Positions 23,292-34,972 of a DNA stretch of 64,000 nt are shown piece by piece. Location: assembly GCA_018398585.1 (NCBI GenBank), contig JAGTTD010000001.1, positions 31,757,438 to 31,821,437 on the forward strand. Direction: 5' to 3'. The notes beneath the pieces are model-generated. The model did no database searches, was not told where the DNA came from, and saw only the letters and a list, made by a program, of their open reading frames with translations. Made by a program: the position numbers and the translations under genes. The stretch comes from Simmondsia chinensis (taxonomy: Eukaryota; Streptophyta; Magnoliopsida; Caryophyllales; Simmondsiaceae). The first letter of the stretch is position 1; each line of letters starts with the position of its first letter.

Positions 23292-23485
23292 AAAGGGTAG
23301 TTGGGATTAAAGACTAAGGCATTTGGTTTCATCTAATTGATCGGATTTGACTTCTTTTTCTCAATATTCAAGTTGATTATTCATGTTGATGATCAAAAAT
23401 CCTATTTTACTATATATTATCTCTCGAGCAATATTTAGACTACTCTTTTACTTATTAATCCATTAATCTCTTGCATGAATGGGGT

Positions 23486-24027
23486 TGTTACTGAAAAAAT
23501 CAGTAAAGAACAACCCTGTTTAGATTTCCTCTTATGGAATTAGCTCAAGTATTTTGGAGTTCAATGCTTGTTTTACTTTCGTTGATGCTTCGTTTGCTTT
23601 TATAGCTCAAGAATCATCATGATTTTTTGCAAATTGCAACCTAGATTCTTAGCTCTAACTAACATCCTCCTGATCTTATCTCTGCTTCACAGCTGCACTT
23701 TAGCCCCCAAAATTGAGTACTTTAGCTGAAATAATCAGTAAAAATGCACAAGTTGCATTTTTGCTTGTAGTAAAATATTGCAAATCTCAGCAGTGACTTG
23801 CAATTTTCAGTTCTAAAGCAGCCTATAATGAGCCCTCAAATGTTGATTACAACCCACTTGCTTCTACAAAATATATTTGTAACTTTATAACATACTATTG
23901 TATTATTATAGTTGTATTTTTTCAACAAGTTATAATATATTTTAGTTTATAAAATAGACTTATAATTTTATAAGGCACTATTATAATTATATTGTATATT
24001 ATATTATATATATATATATATATATAT
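23486..24027. other. No gene seen; ends in a TA microsatellite
   Basis: AT-rich DNA with no supportable ORF. A TA array (24003-24027) marks the insertion site of the next element. Confidence 0.6.
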
Positions 24028-24687
24028 GGGGTGATTTTTCAAAATAGAACATTGTGACAATTTTATTCCCAAAATAGAATGGAAAAATTCAAAATTATCA
24101 AAATAGCACGTAAAAATTAAAAATTACCAAAACAACACGCCCAGTCAGCATATCATTGCCATCTAAGCAAGGCCATTTTGGTCATTTTACTTTTTTTAAA
24201 ATTACAAAGAAGAAATTTTTTTTTTTTTTTTTTTTTTTTACGGTGGGAACAATCTTTTATCAAATGTTAAAAAAAAAAAATTTAATGTTACCTAAATTTT
24301 TTGCATAACATATAAATATAGATATATAACAATAATAATAAAAGTAAATATACTTTTTTCTTACAATAAAATTTGAGAATTTTGACATATCGAATAATAG
24401 TATATATATAATATAACAATAAAATATAGTCAACATTAAATTTTTTTTTTTTTACCATTTTGATGAAAAGTTATTGCAGCTGTAAATAAAAAAAAACTTT
24501 TTCTTTTTTTTTAATTTTGAAAAAAGAAAAATGACCAAAATGCCCTTGCTTAGGTGGCAATGCCATGCTGATTGGGTGTGCTGTTTTGGTAATTTTAAAT
24601 TTTTGCGTGCTAATGTGGTAATTTTAAATTTTCATGTGCTATTTTGGGAATAAAAAATGTCAAAATGTGTTATTTTAAAAAATTACC

Positions 24688-24688
<1 letters not shown>
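24028..24688. mobile_element. MITE with about 190-bp inverted ends inside a TA array
   Basis: The left end (GGTGATTTTTCAAAATAG) and the inverted right end (GGTAATTTTTTAAAATAA) continue as imperfect inverted repeats through TTTATTCCCAAAATAG, TTACCAAAACA.CACGCC, and GGCCATTTTGGTCATTTT. It has no coding capacity. It sits within a TA microsatellite (24003-24027 and 24689-24713), so a target duplication cannot be told from the array. Long inverted ends and composition suggest the MULE type. A 24-base T run is at 24216-24239. Confidence 0.7.
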
Positions 24689-24713
<25 letters not shown>

Positions 24714-24719
<6 letters not shown>

Positions 24720-25085
24720 GGGCTTGGGCTAGGTTCGCTGGGCCAAGGCTCGGGCCCGAATGGCAAGTAGGCCCGTGGGCCTGGGCTCATCCTAGCCCAT
24801 GGTCACCTTAGCATAGCCCTCCTTTTCCAGCCCAAAAAAATAATTTAGGGCCTATTTATTAACAGAAAACTGTTTTTCTTTTCCATTTTTAGTTTTTCTT
24901 TTATTTTCAATTTTCCTTTCCATCTCTAGTTTTCTTTTCATCTCCAGTTTTCCTTTTCCAGTTTTGCAATATAAAAAACTGAACAATGCGTTCAAGTGTC
25001 CCTGTTTTCCAATTTTCTGAAAATTGAGGATGATATATAAATAATGTACAACGCAATATAGGAATTAACTTTTGTTGCCTTAATG
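24714..25085. other. No gene seen
   Basis: A short GC-richer patch (24720-24830) precedes pyrimidine-rich DNA with repeated TTTTCC(A) motifs (24860-24970). I see no ORF or element border that can be supported. Confidence 0.5.
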
Positions 25086-25645
25086 TAGGGTTGCAAATGA
25101 GGCGAGCCAACCTAAGAACCTCCTTGTTCGAACTCGTGCTTGAGAAGGCTTATCAATTTCAAGTTTAAGCCAAGCTCTTATCGAGCTTTTGCAATCCTTA
25201 TTCGAACTTGATTAGATTAGATTTTAGTAGGCTCGATACTCGGCTCTGCTCATTAGCTTTATCGAGTTGAGTGGAGCTTGCTATCGAGCAGTGTTGAGCT
25301 AATTATCAATCACAATCAAGCTTAAAACCGAGAGGAGTTTGCTATTGTGTTGAGCTCGCCATTGACGCTTTTCAATATACTATCGAGCCATTATCGAACC
25401 ACTTTCAAACTAATATCAATTGTTCACAAGCTCTTAACGAGCTTTTAATGAGCCTTTAACGAGCTCCTATCAAATTGTTCTCGAGTGTTAATGAACTGAG
25501 TGCCTTCGAACTCGGCCGTTAAGCTTATCGAGCCTGCTCCAACTCGGCTCGATAAGTTATAGAGCCCTCATAATAAACACGAACGAGCCTTAATTGATTT
25601 CAAACACAAGTAGTTGATCGAACGTTCGGTTTGTTTACACTCCTA
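25086..25645. mobile_element. hAT-like MITE, copy 2
   Basis: This 560-bp element has ends TAGGGTTGCAAATG and GTTTACACTCCTA. The 8-bp flanks CCTTAATG (25078-25085) and CCTTAGCG (25646-25653) match at 6 of 8. It aligns with 7895-8414 along its whole length and shares the GAGCT/CGAGC-rich interior. It is non-coding. Confidence 0.82.
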
Positions 25646-25653
25646 CCTTAGCG

Positions 25654-26329
25654 GATAATTTGTTATTGCTTTTAAAAAAAGAAACCTAGCCTTAAGTACT
25701 CCTAAAGCCCACTCTATCACACTCTGCAAAAATGAGTGACTATAATTATATAATTCGCATGATCTTCTTATTTGTCCTCTACCTTAAAAATTATTTATTG
25801 CTTTTAAAATTAGGAACCTATCCTTAAGAACTCTAAAATCATTTATGTAGAAGGAGAAGGAGATGGAGGAGTATAGAAAATATTATAAAATGGGTGAGTA
25901 GCGTTAAAATTTGAAAGGAGGGTTGGAAAAAATTTAGAAAACAAGGTCTCTATTTAGTTAAGAAAATTTGAAAAATAATTTAAAACTATTTTCCAAATCT
26001 GTGAAAAAATAGGGAAATGTTTTTCAACTTTTGGAATTAGATAATTGAACTGCTAAATATGCTTTTATGTTTTTCAGAAAAATTTTCTTAAAAACTAAAA
26101 AATTCTCTTTTACTAAATGGGCTCTTAGTTTTTTCTTTTCTTTTTGCTCAAAATCTGGGTTTTTTGGCTACTTGCCGGCTACTCCCCTATATTGCTCGAA
26201 TCTAGTTGCAATTTCGATTTTAAGCTGCGTTTCAGCCATCGCTTTATATATTTTTAGTTTTAAATCACTATTTTTGCCCTTTTCTAATAGGATGACAAAT
26301 GGGACAAAAATGAGTAAAAATATATAAAA
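25654..26329. other. No gene seen; possible LTR remains of the Athila element
   Basis: AT-rich DNA without a reliable ORF. By position it could hold the decayed 3' LTR of the antisense Athila remnant at 26330-28650, but it does not resemble the Athila LTRs at 48838-50040 or 51691-53105. Confidence 0.35.
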
Positions 26330-28650
26330 TTAAGTGCAAGGTAGTTAAAAAGTTAGCCTAAAATCATATAAAATTGAACTTATTAAACTACTCCAAACTT
26401 AAATGTTGCTAATCCTCAAGTATGGCTATCAGAAAAGAGTAAAATCTCTTGTCTTTAAGAAAAGAGTGACACATATTCTTAATTTAAGGTTCTAAAGATA
26501 CAATAATCTCTCTAAGGAAGAACCCAACAATCACCTAGGGGAATGAATTTTACAAGTTCGCTAAGCAAATTAAGTTACACTTGTTCTTTCCAATCTCAGG
26601 ACATTCAAATCAAATAGAAGATAATAAAAATGCCACTCACAATAAGGTTTCTTAGGTACGCCCAAGACTAAAAACTAAAAGCAATCACCATATAATTATC
26701 TATTTTTAAGTGTTTGGTTCCTTGTTACTTTCTAAGTACCACTTATCGTGGGCTTTGAGGCAAACAATGCCCTTCCAGTTGGTCGAGGTTGCTAAGGTTT
26801 AAAGGACCCCTACATACCTTAATCACCCGAGGTACCAAGGCATGAAACCATCACACTATAGCACATGTCCAAAAAATAATATTTTTACACAAGTTAGAGG
26901 TGCTTAGTGATTCATTTTTTCAAGTGACCTTTTATGTTAGCTCTTCTTAAGCTTTCTCTATGACCCATGTAATGAGCTTTAAAACAACAACTCCCGATCC
27001 AGTTCACTCAGGGTACCGAAGATAACGCGAGACACCGAAGCTACAAAAACTAACTAGCCATAAGTACTTACTCAATTTTAAGAATTATTAGCATTGGTAC
27101 CCTTTTTTCACTCTCCCTTTTTTTTTTTCCTGATTTGCTTTCATTTAGGTTTAGACAAAACACTAAAAGTGTATTATGTAAATAATATTCTAATGCAATC
27201 TATTTAAATTCGGGCATCTTTCAATCAAAAAGAAGGGTAAAACAACTATGCTAACTAATGAAAACAAACATCATGGTTTTATCAAGATAATGGCTTAAAG
27301 TAGACAATGTATTGCATCTAGAACACAAAAACAAAAGATTCTTAGGTTATTCAATTTCAATCAAATCAAACAAACGAAGAAAGGTGATAAATTTGCCTAG
27401 GAAGCATGAGAACTGGATCTAAGCAATGATGAAGGTTTATTCAATGTAGCTCTAAATGTGAAAAAGCAAACAAAAATGCAAAGACTTAAAAAAAATATAT
27501 ATATATATATTTCAAGTTAATAAAAAATCTATTTGTTGACCGATACTATCTACGTCCTCATACAAAGGCTTTAAATTTTGGGAGGCACTAAATCCTACTC
27601 TAATAGACAAAATAGAACTAGACTAGAAAAGTTTTCAAAAATTTTATTTTTGCTCAAACATTTAAAAATGTTTATTTCTCACCTCCAAACTTAAAGAATA
27701 ACATTGTCCACAATGTTAGAACATACAAAGAGAATCAAATAACAAGTGAGAGATATTTCATAGATTTGAAAATTGAACATGAAGATAAACTTGATGCCAT
27801 GTCAACCTCTAAACTTGCTTTAAAACTTGTTTAAAAAACATAAAATAAGAAATAAGAAAAATGAAAATAAATGAAACAAAACATGTAAAGTGTAAGAAAA
27901 ACTTGGATTGCCTCCCAAGAAGTGCTTAAGTTATAGTCATTAGCTAGACTTTCAACAAAGATATGTCCCAGATCCTGAAGGAGAATGCAGTTTCCCCCAT
28001 CAAGACTCAATGACACTCTTCTCTCATGCAACTTGTTTGTATCCTTCTTCACATGACCACCTCCACCTTCTCTATCCATGGGATCCTTAAGCTTAATGCA
28101 CCACTCCTTGAATTTTCTTTTCCGAACGTTGGCACATTTCTTCACTAAGTCATCCTTGGTCCCTAGAGCCTCCAACTTGGTTAGACAAGCTCGATCCTCT
28201 ATTTCAGTATTGGGGGTGGCAAGTCAGTCAAGATAGATTCGACCATTGATGGTGATGGGTCGATTAAGGTGGTTGTCTCACATTGAGGCGGTTCTTTCAT
28301 TGTTTTTTCATTCCTCAATGCTATGGCATTAACATGCTCCTTTGGGTTGGTAACAATATTACTGGGCAAGGAACTTTAGGACCTCTCAGAAATTTGCTTT
28401 GATATATGTCCCACTTGAATTTATAAGTTCCGATGGAAGCTTATTGGTTAAAAAATTTGCTCTAGTCTGTTGCATGAAATTTGTCATTTCATATATGAGC
28501 TTCCCAAACATCTATTCTAAATTAGGTTTCTTTTCTTGAGTTGGATGAATGGGTAGTTTAGGTGCTTCTTGAGGTACATGAACTTCTTAAGCATCTCTTC
28601 CCATACTATTGATCTAGTTTTCAAATAAAGAGCTATTGCTGCTAAGAAGC
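26330..28650 (-). pseudogene. Athila-like Ty3/gypsy remnant
   Basis: In antisense order, 28650-28220 reads as the C-terminal gag of Athila: EAPKLPIHPTQEK, then FMQQTRANFLTNKLPS, NPKEHVNAIALRNE-like codons across frames, and QCETTTLI-like text. A 114-codon open piece (27831-28175) includes TKDDLVKKCANVRKRKFKEW and LANDYNLSTSWEAIQVF. At 27685-27715 the antisense strand has ACATTGTGGACAATGTTAT followed by TTTAAGTTTGGAGGT, close to a motif recurring after pol in Athila. The non-coding 26340-27100 part matches 51180-51540. Most of pol is deleted. The family call rests on these motifs and is moderately sure. Confidence 0.6.
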
Positions 28651-28659
28651 TATGGTCTA

Positions 28660-28830
28660 GCTTTGAAGTTGCTCAATCGTGCATGAAATGAAATGCTGAT
28701 AAAAGAAGGGTAGACAGGGCGTTTGAGGTTGGAGATTTCGTGTATCTCAAGTTCCAGCTGTATAACCAAACTTCATGTACCTTAAGAAAGAATCTAAAGC
28801 TTTCTGCTTAGTACTATAGTCCCTACAAAG
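28660..28830 (+). pseudogene. Ty3/gypsy integrase C-terminal fragment
   Basis: The sense reading gives AQSCMK, stop, NADKRRVDRAFEVGDFVYLK, then LRKNLKLSA, stop, YYSPYKVVAL. This is the standard gypsy integrase tail (QA.MK..AD..R....VGD.VYLKLQPY.Q.S......KL...YYGPY.V). It is on the opposite strand from the adjoining Athila remnant, so it comes from another element. Confidence 0.8.
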
Positions 28831-29019
28831 TTGTAGCACTTAATATAAAATAATTTATCTCTAAGATTTATGTACAATGTTGACTTTCTAGCATATGACA
28901 TCATTCTCACACCCCTCCCCACTTGTGAACCCCCACTTATTTCCTTTGTGCAACTGCAAACCTTACATGTTAGTTTGAATTTATTGATTATTGTTAAATC
29001 AAGTGGTTATTTTTAAAGG

Positions 29020-29452
29020 TGTTGTAAATATTGGATATTTTTTGGGTATAATTTTAAATTCGAGTTTGGATATTATTAAATATTATAAAAAATTAAAAAT
29101 TATGTAAAATACTTATTTACGTATATACACATATACATATATATAAATGTGTATTTATATTTATTGTGACAAGTGTCACAACATGAGCCATCAAAAAATG
29201 ACTCATCCTCCCTCCCTTTTTGTATATATATATTACATGCATACACTACCAGCGTCGACAATACAAAAAAAAAAGGAAGAAAAAGAAAATAAAAAGAAAA
29301 TAAAAGAAAAAGTAACAAGAAAGAGAGAGAAAGAAATTTGAATAAAATAATCTCGTTCTGATATAAAATACTTGCTATTTTTGTTAATTATATTTGGGTT
29401 TATCTTTTTGTTATCTTCCTATAGAGTATAATATCTCTATAGTTTTATAACA
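29020..29452 (+). repeat. 5' LTR of the 5.5-kb copia
   Basis: It starts TGTTGTAAATATTGG and ends TTTATAACA. It has about 12 extra bases after TGTTGT compared with the 3' copy, and the A/G-rich stretch differs in length. Confidence 0.88.
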
Positions 29453-29589
29453 CGTTATCAGCACGAGTTTCTACCCAGACAAAGATTATATAAGCTTAAG
29501 GTAAGTTTACCTTCCCGAATCTTTGTGATTTATAATTTTATTAATCTTGAGTTTATTGCTCTTAATATATCTGGCAAACATTATTTGCC

Positions 29590-29985
29590 TTATGACCTTT
29601 GATTTTGAGATCCACCCTGATGTTGTGAATCTCGGACAGTTAAAAGGGGTAATAGCACATCCCTGCAGGATCGCATCAAAAGTAATGATATTTCTCTGGT
29701 ATCATATCCCTGAAGGATTGAAAGCTGAGTATATTACATTAAAGGACCCGTGTGTCCTTTGGCTGAATTTAAAGGAGAGGTTTGATCACAAAAGTATGTG
29801 GTCCCTCTAAGGCTCGCTATAAATGGATTCACCTGCGGTTGCAGGATTGTAAAACTGTCATTGAGTATAACTCTGCAGTGTTTAGTATTACCTCCCGGCT
29901 GCAATTATGCGGTGAAAATATTACTGAGGAGGATGTGTTAGAGAAAATATTCTCTACTTTTTATGTCTTGAATATGCTCCTGTAG
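29590..29985 (+). pseudogene. copia gag (UBN2-type) fragment
   Basis: Two overlapping frames show FEIHPDVVNLGQL, VMIFLWYHIPEGLKAEYITL, KDPCVLWLNLKERFDHK and then ARYKWIHLRLQDCKTVIEYNS with LCGENITEEDVLEKIFSTFY. This is the gag domain of the Ivana/Oryco-like group. A frameshift lies at about 29800. The zinc-knuckle part further on is not recognisable. Confidence 0.8.
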
Positions 29986-30659
29986 TAGCAATATCGAGAA
30001 TGAGAATTTTAAAAATACTTAGAGTTGATATCTATCTCCTTGTTGTTGAACAAAGCAATGAATTGTGGATGAAAAATCATCAGACATGACCAACTGGATT
30101 CGAACCACTCCCTGAAGTGAATGCTTCGACATATGACTAGTAAGAACATGGTCAAGGTCGTAAACGTGGACGTGATCAGGGCTACGGACGAGGTTATAGT
30201 CACGGTCAAATTAACTGGTATTATGGTACCCTGAATGGACCAAAAATTAAGAAGTCCACTAATGACGAGGAGATGAAGGAAAAAGAAAAACTTTAGTTTT
30301 TCGTATTTTCTATTTTGCATATTCATGGCTGGTTAAACCGCCTACTTTTTATTACTCGTTCATTATTTATATGGTCGGCTATGCAGCCTTCTTATTATTT
30401 GTTCATATGGTCGGCTATGCCACCTACTTATTATCAGTTATTTATATGGCTATATTTCTCAGCCAATCTATTTGATATTTAAAGGCTCTAGAAGAGCATA
30501 TATTATGTTTCCTGAAGAAATAATATTTAATTCTAAAATACCTGTTGGGATAGTTAACCAGAAGCTAACGGACCCAAAAGGCATTTATTTTATGACATGA
30601 CTATTTGAGTCATCCATGTATAAATATAGTTAAGAGAATCGTTCAAATTTTCGCACCCA

Positions 30660-31148
30660 TTAAAGAACTAGAAGATTTTTATATCGGGTGTTTCAAATTT
30701 GGATGTAGGCTCTGGAAGAGCACATGTTATGTTCTCCGAAGGGACAAAACTAAACATAAGCGATGCTCTGTTTTTCAGCAAATCACAGAAAAACTTGATC
30801 AGTTTTCGAGATATTCGTCGCAATGGTTATCATATTGAGACAATAAATGAGGGCGATAAAGAATATCTTTATATTACATCGCTTACTTCAGGAAGAAAGA
30901 AAAGAGTGAAAAAATTATCAGCACTTTCTTCTGGGTTATATTATACTTACATAAACCCGATTGAATCAAAAACAGTGGTTAACAAGAAGTTAACTGATTG
31001 CAAAACGTTCAACCTGTGGCATGACCATTTGGGCCATCCAGGTGTAACGATGATAAGAAAAATTATTGAAAGTTCTCATGGGCACTCATTAAAGAACCTG
31101 AAGATTCTTTCTCCTGATGAGATTTCATGTGCCGCTTGTGCTGCTTAA
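30660..31148 (+). pseudogene. copia protease end and pre-integrase domain
   Basis: An open piece of 149 codons (30699-31148) reads DVGSGRAHVMFSEGTKLNI, SKSQKNLISFRDIRRNGYH, EYLYITS and ends LWHDHLGHPGVTMIRKIIES, then SCAAC, the zinc-binding start of integrase. The upstream protease active site was not found. Integrase beyond 31150 is riddled with stops. Confidence 0.8.
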
Positions 31149-31149
31149 A

Positions 31150-31604
31150 GCAAAGCAATGACTATATACTCAATTGAAATTGAGTTTGAGTCCCATGTAT
31201 CTGGAAGAATATTCAATATGACATATGTGGGCCAATCATTTTATCACATGGACCAATTTGGTATGATACTAATAGAGGCCTCTACCCGTTGGTCCCGTGA
31301 ATCTGCATAATACACTTGTGATGTGGCATTTGCGAAACTCCTTGCATAAATGATCCGACTATGAGCTCAAGTCGTAGATTGTATGATATTGCAGAAGAAA
31401 TTACATCCCAAGAATTTAATAATTATTGTATGGGATGAATTGCCATATAGCCCACATACAGATACAAAATGGTTTTATGATTAAACGCTTGCAGCAAATG
31501 ACCAGACTACTATTATTGCCAAATTTTATATGGGAACATGTTATGATATATATTGCAGCACTAATTATGGATCTCCCCAGTATAACTTATTTCTGACAAG
31601 ATCA

Positions 31605-31640
<36 letters not shown>

Positions 31641-33350
31641 GGTTATATACTGTATGTCCCGATTATTCCACCTCAATGAGAAAAGATAGGTCTAAACAAC
31701 GGGACTTGAAATTTATGATAAAATATTTGGAGATATTAATTGCATAGTTTGCTGATTGTCAATTTGACAAAACAGGGTTTTCAGAATCAGGGGGAGAAAT
31801 CCAAAAATTGGAAAATAAAAATTTATGTGGAATGCATCATTGAACCAGAAGTTCAAAGAATTTTTCACTTGTAAATTATTACAAGCCAATTTATAGATAT
31901 ATTCACTAATGGAAAGAGGGTGACCAAATAATATCCCCACTATATATGCTCCTGCTTGAATTAATATCCCAGCCGAGTGATATTCTAATATATTGAAAAA
32001 TGCATCCATTGTACGCCAGAAGCTTGGTAAATATATTGGTTCCACATATTTGAATCTGAGAAAGTAAAAGGAGTAATAAAAAAAAATTGGTCCCTCTATT
32101 ATCAAACTCTTGAGTAGATAAACTTTGCAGAGATAATAATATATGTAAATGAAAATCCCTCAAGATTATAAGGTACCCGAAGCTACCTGAAACTGAGACT
32201 ACTGAAATAGTCAAATTATTGAAATTATGATGATAAAGAGATCTCTATGAAATATGGGATATAATGGAACCAAAATAAAAATTGATCAGATGTTTGTATA
32301 TACAGTAGCTGCTCCCTAATCAAAGAAATTGAAAATTTTGAACTAGTGTTTGTTCAAAAGTGCCATCAAAAAATGATTGGCTAGATTAGAATGACGCAGT
32401 TCAGGTTGAATTAGCGATGTGCAATTTTTGGACATAAAGTCCAAAGGCCTAAAGAATAAAACCTATATGCTACATGTGAATGTTGGTGCAGAAAATAATG
32501 AGTTAGTGAAAAGCACAATTTGTAGCCCAAGATTTATCATAGAGACCAGAAATAGATGGGACATACATAAGAAATGGATGCAATTAATCTAGTGGTCTCT
32601 GTATGCGTCTTATGAATGTAATAACAACTTGTTTGTATTTATTACTTATTATGATATTTATATGAAAGTCCCTGAAGGACCAAACATGCCAGAAGCATGT
32701 AGTTCAAAATCGCGGTACATATCTACTGAAAGAGAGATATGTTAATAGCATCATAACTCTTGAAAGCTTAAAAAAGGCTGTTACGCACCTAAATTGAGAA
32801 CTCAAGATTGAGGATCTCGGAAAAGGAAAGATTTTGTCTCGACCTGAAGATGGAGCACTAATATGATAGAGTATTACTCTATTGGTCAACTCATACCAGC
32901 ACGGTACTTGAGTATTTCATCATGTTGTTTAGTGCCTCAATTTTGACCTCTTCCAGTCCTTAATGAGGTAACGAATAAATTCTTGACCATACCATACCTT
33001 GGTTTAAGTGATGCATTGATATAGCTGTCACACAACCAGATATAGCCTCTTTGGTCAACCTGTCACTAGTATGTGATATGTGGTTAAATGTTATCTTGAT
33101 GGATTACCCAGTATACATCATTATGTTATGTCAAACTTGCAATTAATATGTATGCAAGCGTTGATCAGCATCTGGTAAGTGACAAGAATGCTATTTTTTT
33201 ATATATTTGTATTGCTATGTATTGGCAATCTACTAACAATTGCAGTTATTACTGAAACACTTGCGCTTTATGAGCAAGTAGAGAATTGGTAACATCAAGG
33301 CCCTTGATCCAACATATTTTAAGCTTCCAAAAATTAGGGCGAGTCCGATA
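31150..33350 (+). pseudogene. Decayed integrase and RT of the 5.5-kb copia
   Basis: Only scattered motifs survive: FESHVSLERIQYDICGPI (integrase D, near 31190-31240), DIYMKVPEGPNMPEA (RT, 32650-32700), LKKAVTHLN, and ELKIEDLGKGK (32765-32830). A CA microsatellite (31605-31632) interrupts the integrase. The YVDD box was not found. Confidence 0.6.
31605..31632. repeat. (CA)n microsatellite
   Basis: About 14 AC units, followed by a short TATATAT stretch, inside the copia integrase region. Confidence 0.97.
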
Positions 33351-33359
33351 GTACCATAT

Positions 33360-33940
33360 GAAGATAAGTCTGCATTGTTCAAGCAAAAGAGAGTTCATAG
33401 AGCCAGTGCACTTCAAAGAAATATTTTTTACTCTCAAGCTTCCTGAAGAAAAATGAAGTACATATTCGCCTAGAGGAGTTACTTGCGAAAGCATTGTCTA
33501 CAACAAATTTTCAAGAAATTGGACCAAAATTGGTAATCGCCAACTCCGAGACATCCTTGATTAATGTGCGCCCCTAAAGAAGAGTTAATTACGCACTGCA
33601 CTCTTTTTTCTCTGCTATGGTTTTTCCCACTGGGTTTTTTCCTAGCAAAAGGTTTTTTAACGAGACAGTTTAAAAGCGTATATAACTCGGATAATATACA
33701 CTTTCAAGAGTGTTATGTCCCGCACATATTATCAGAAGGATGACAGAACTAAACATATCTCACCAAAGTTCTTCTTTACACACAAGCTTCAGAAGATGGG
33801 TGAAATAGATGTTCAACAAGTTCGCTCAAGTGAGAATCTGGCCGATTTGTTCACGAAGGCATTACCGACATCAACATTTGAGAAATTAGTTCATAAGGTT
33901 CGTATGCGTCAACTCAGAAATGCCCCTTACTAATATGTTC
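33360..33940 (+). pseudogene. Two tandem copies of copia RNase H C-terminus
   Basis: The second copy (33715-33933) is a clean reading ending at a stop: SPKFFFTHKLQKMGEIDVQQ, RSSENLADLFTKALPTSTFE, KVRMRQLRNA. The first copy (33360-33560) encodes a diverged version of the same tail (EDKSALFKQKRVHRASALQR, VHIRLEELLAKAL). Each is followed by its own CTATGGTTTTTCCCA.TGGGTTT untranslated block (33617 and 33980). The duplication includes coding and 3' UTR sequence. Confidence 0.75.
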
Positions 33941-34089
33941 ACATAAGAGGGAGTTAAATATGAGCTGTACTCTTTGTCCCTTCGCTATGGTTTTTCCCAT
34001 TGGGTTTACCTCACAAGGTTTTTAACGAGGCAGACATATTTAGCTTGGACACTGTGTCCCATTATAACGAAAAATATCCAAACGGGGAG

Positions 34090-34518
34090 TGTTGTCGGGT
34101 ATAATTTTAGGTTCGAGTTTGGATATTATTAAATATCATAGAAAATTAAAAAATATGTGAAATACCTATTTACTTATATACACATACACATATATATAAA
34201 TGAGTATTTATATTTATTGTGACAAATGTCACAACATGAGCCATCAAAAGATGACTCATCCTCCCTCCCTTTTTGTACATATATACATTACAATGCATAC
34301 ACTACCAGCAGCAACAACACAAAAAAAAAAAAGGAACGGAAAAAGAAAGGAAGAAAAAGAAAATAAGAGAAAAAGTAATGACAAAGAGAGAGAGAAAGAA
34401 ATTTGAATAAAATAATCTCGTTCTGATATAAAATACTTACTATTTTTTGTTAATTATATTTGGGTTTATCTTTTTAGTATCTTCCTATAGAGTATAATAT
34501 CTCTATAATTTTACAATA
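34090..34518 (+). repeat. 3' LTR of the 5.5-kb copia
   Basis: It starts TGTTGTCGGGTATAA and ends TTTACAATA (CA to TA at the terminus). It is very similar to 29035-29452 throughout. Confidence 0.88.
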
Positions 34519-34523
34519 AAAGG

Positions 34524-34972
34524 AACATTTTGTGTGATATTTAAAATTCGATTTGTTTATTTCTTTTTCTTCTATTTTTTATCATAAATGCTTTGACTAT
34601 TGTGGAGGCATATTATTTTTCTGGTATTATAGTATTGTCTTTTTTCTCAAAAAATTATTTTTAAAGAATTCAACTTTATATGTTGGATAAGAGGTCCGAC
34701 AAACTTAGGTAGTGATGCTTTTATGATTTTAAATATTTGAATGACCAATGAGAAAATTTTTCCCTTTTTATTGTGGATGCTTTTATGAAATTGAATGTTC
34801 AAAAAGGGTATTGAGATAATTTTTCTCTAATGCTTTAAAATTGTTTAAATTGAGAAATGCGGAGTTAAGGTAGAAGACACTTTTACTTAATACATAAGAT
34901 AGAGTCATATTATACATTTAAGCAAACAAATTGTTTCCTTAAAATCCTCCTGGATCAAAAATACCGCCAGCT
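34524..34972. other. No gene seen
   Basis: AT-rich spacer between the copia element and the next LTR. No ORF or repeat structure could be supported. Confidence 0.6.

Larger units (their letters stand above)
19720..23485. repeat. Dispersed repeat, copy 1, split by a copia insertion
   Basis: 19720-19906 and 23297-23485 together match 58940-59310. Shared landmarks are TATCAAGTAATAAAG with CATTCCCA.AAGGATT after it, and, on the far side, GTTGATGATC.AAAATCCTA, TCTCTCGAGCAATA and CTCATCAATCT.TTGCAT. The copia element lies between, with its AAAGG duplication. The family is not identified. It has no coding capacity. Confidence 0.6.
29020..34518 (+). mobile_element. Ty1/copia element (Ivana/Oryco-like), TSD AAAGG
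   Basis: LTRs 29020-29452 (433 bp) and 34090-34518 (429 bp) are flanked by AAAGG (29015-29019 and 34519-34523). The 5' LTR ends ATAACA and is followed by CGTTATCAGCACGAG, a primer-site block common in this copia group. The 3' LTR is preceded by AAACGGGGAG, and its final CA has become TA. The interior holds decayed gag, pre-integrase, integrase, RT and RNase H. The 3' part of RNase H and its UTR is present twice (33360-33700 and 33715-34089). All ORFs are broken. Confidence 0.88.

Noticed and set aside
29020..34518. Endogenous pararetrovirus
   Set aside because: LTRs, a primer site, a 5-bp duplication and copia domain order identify a retrotransposon. No movement or coat protein motif was seen anywhere in the window.
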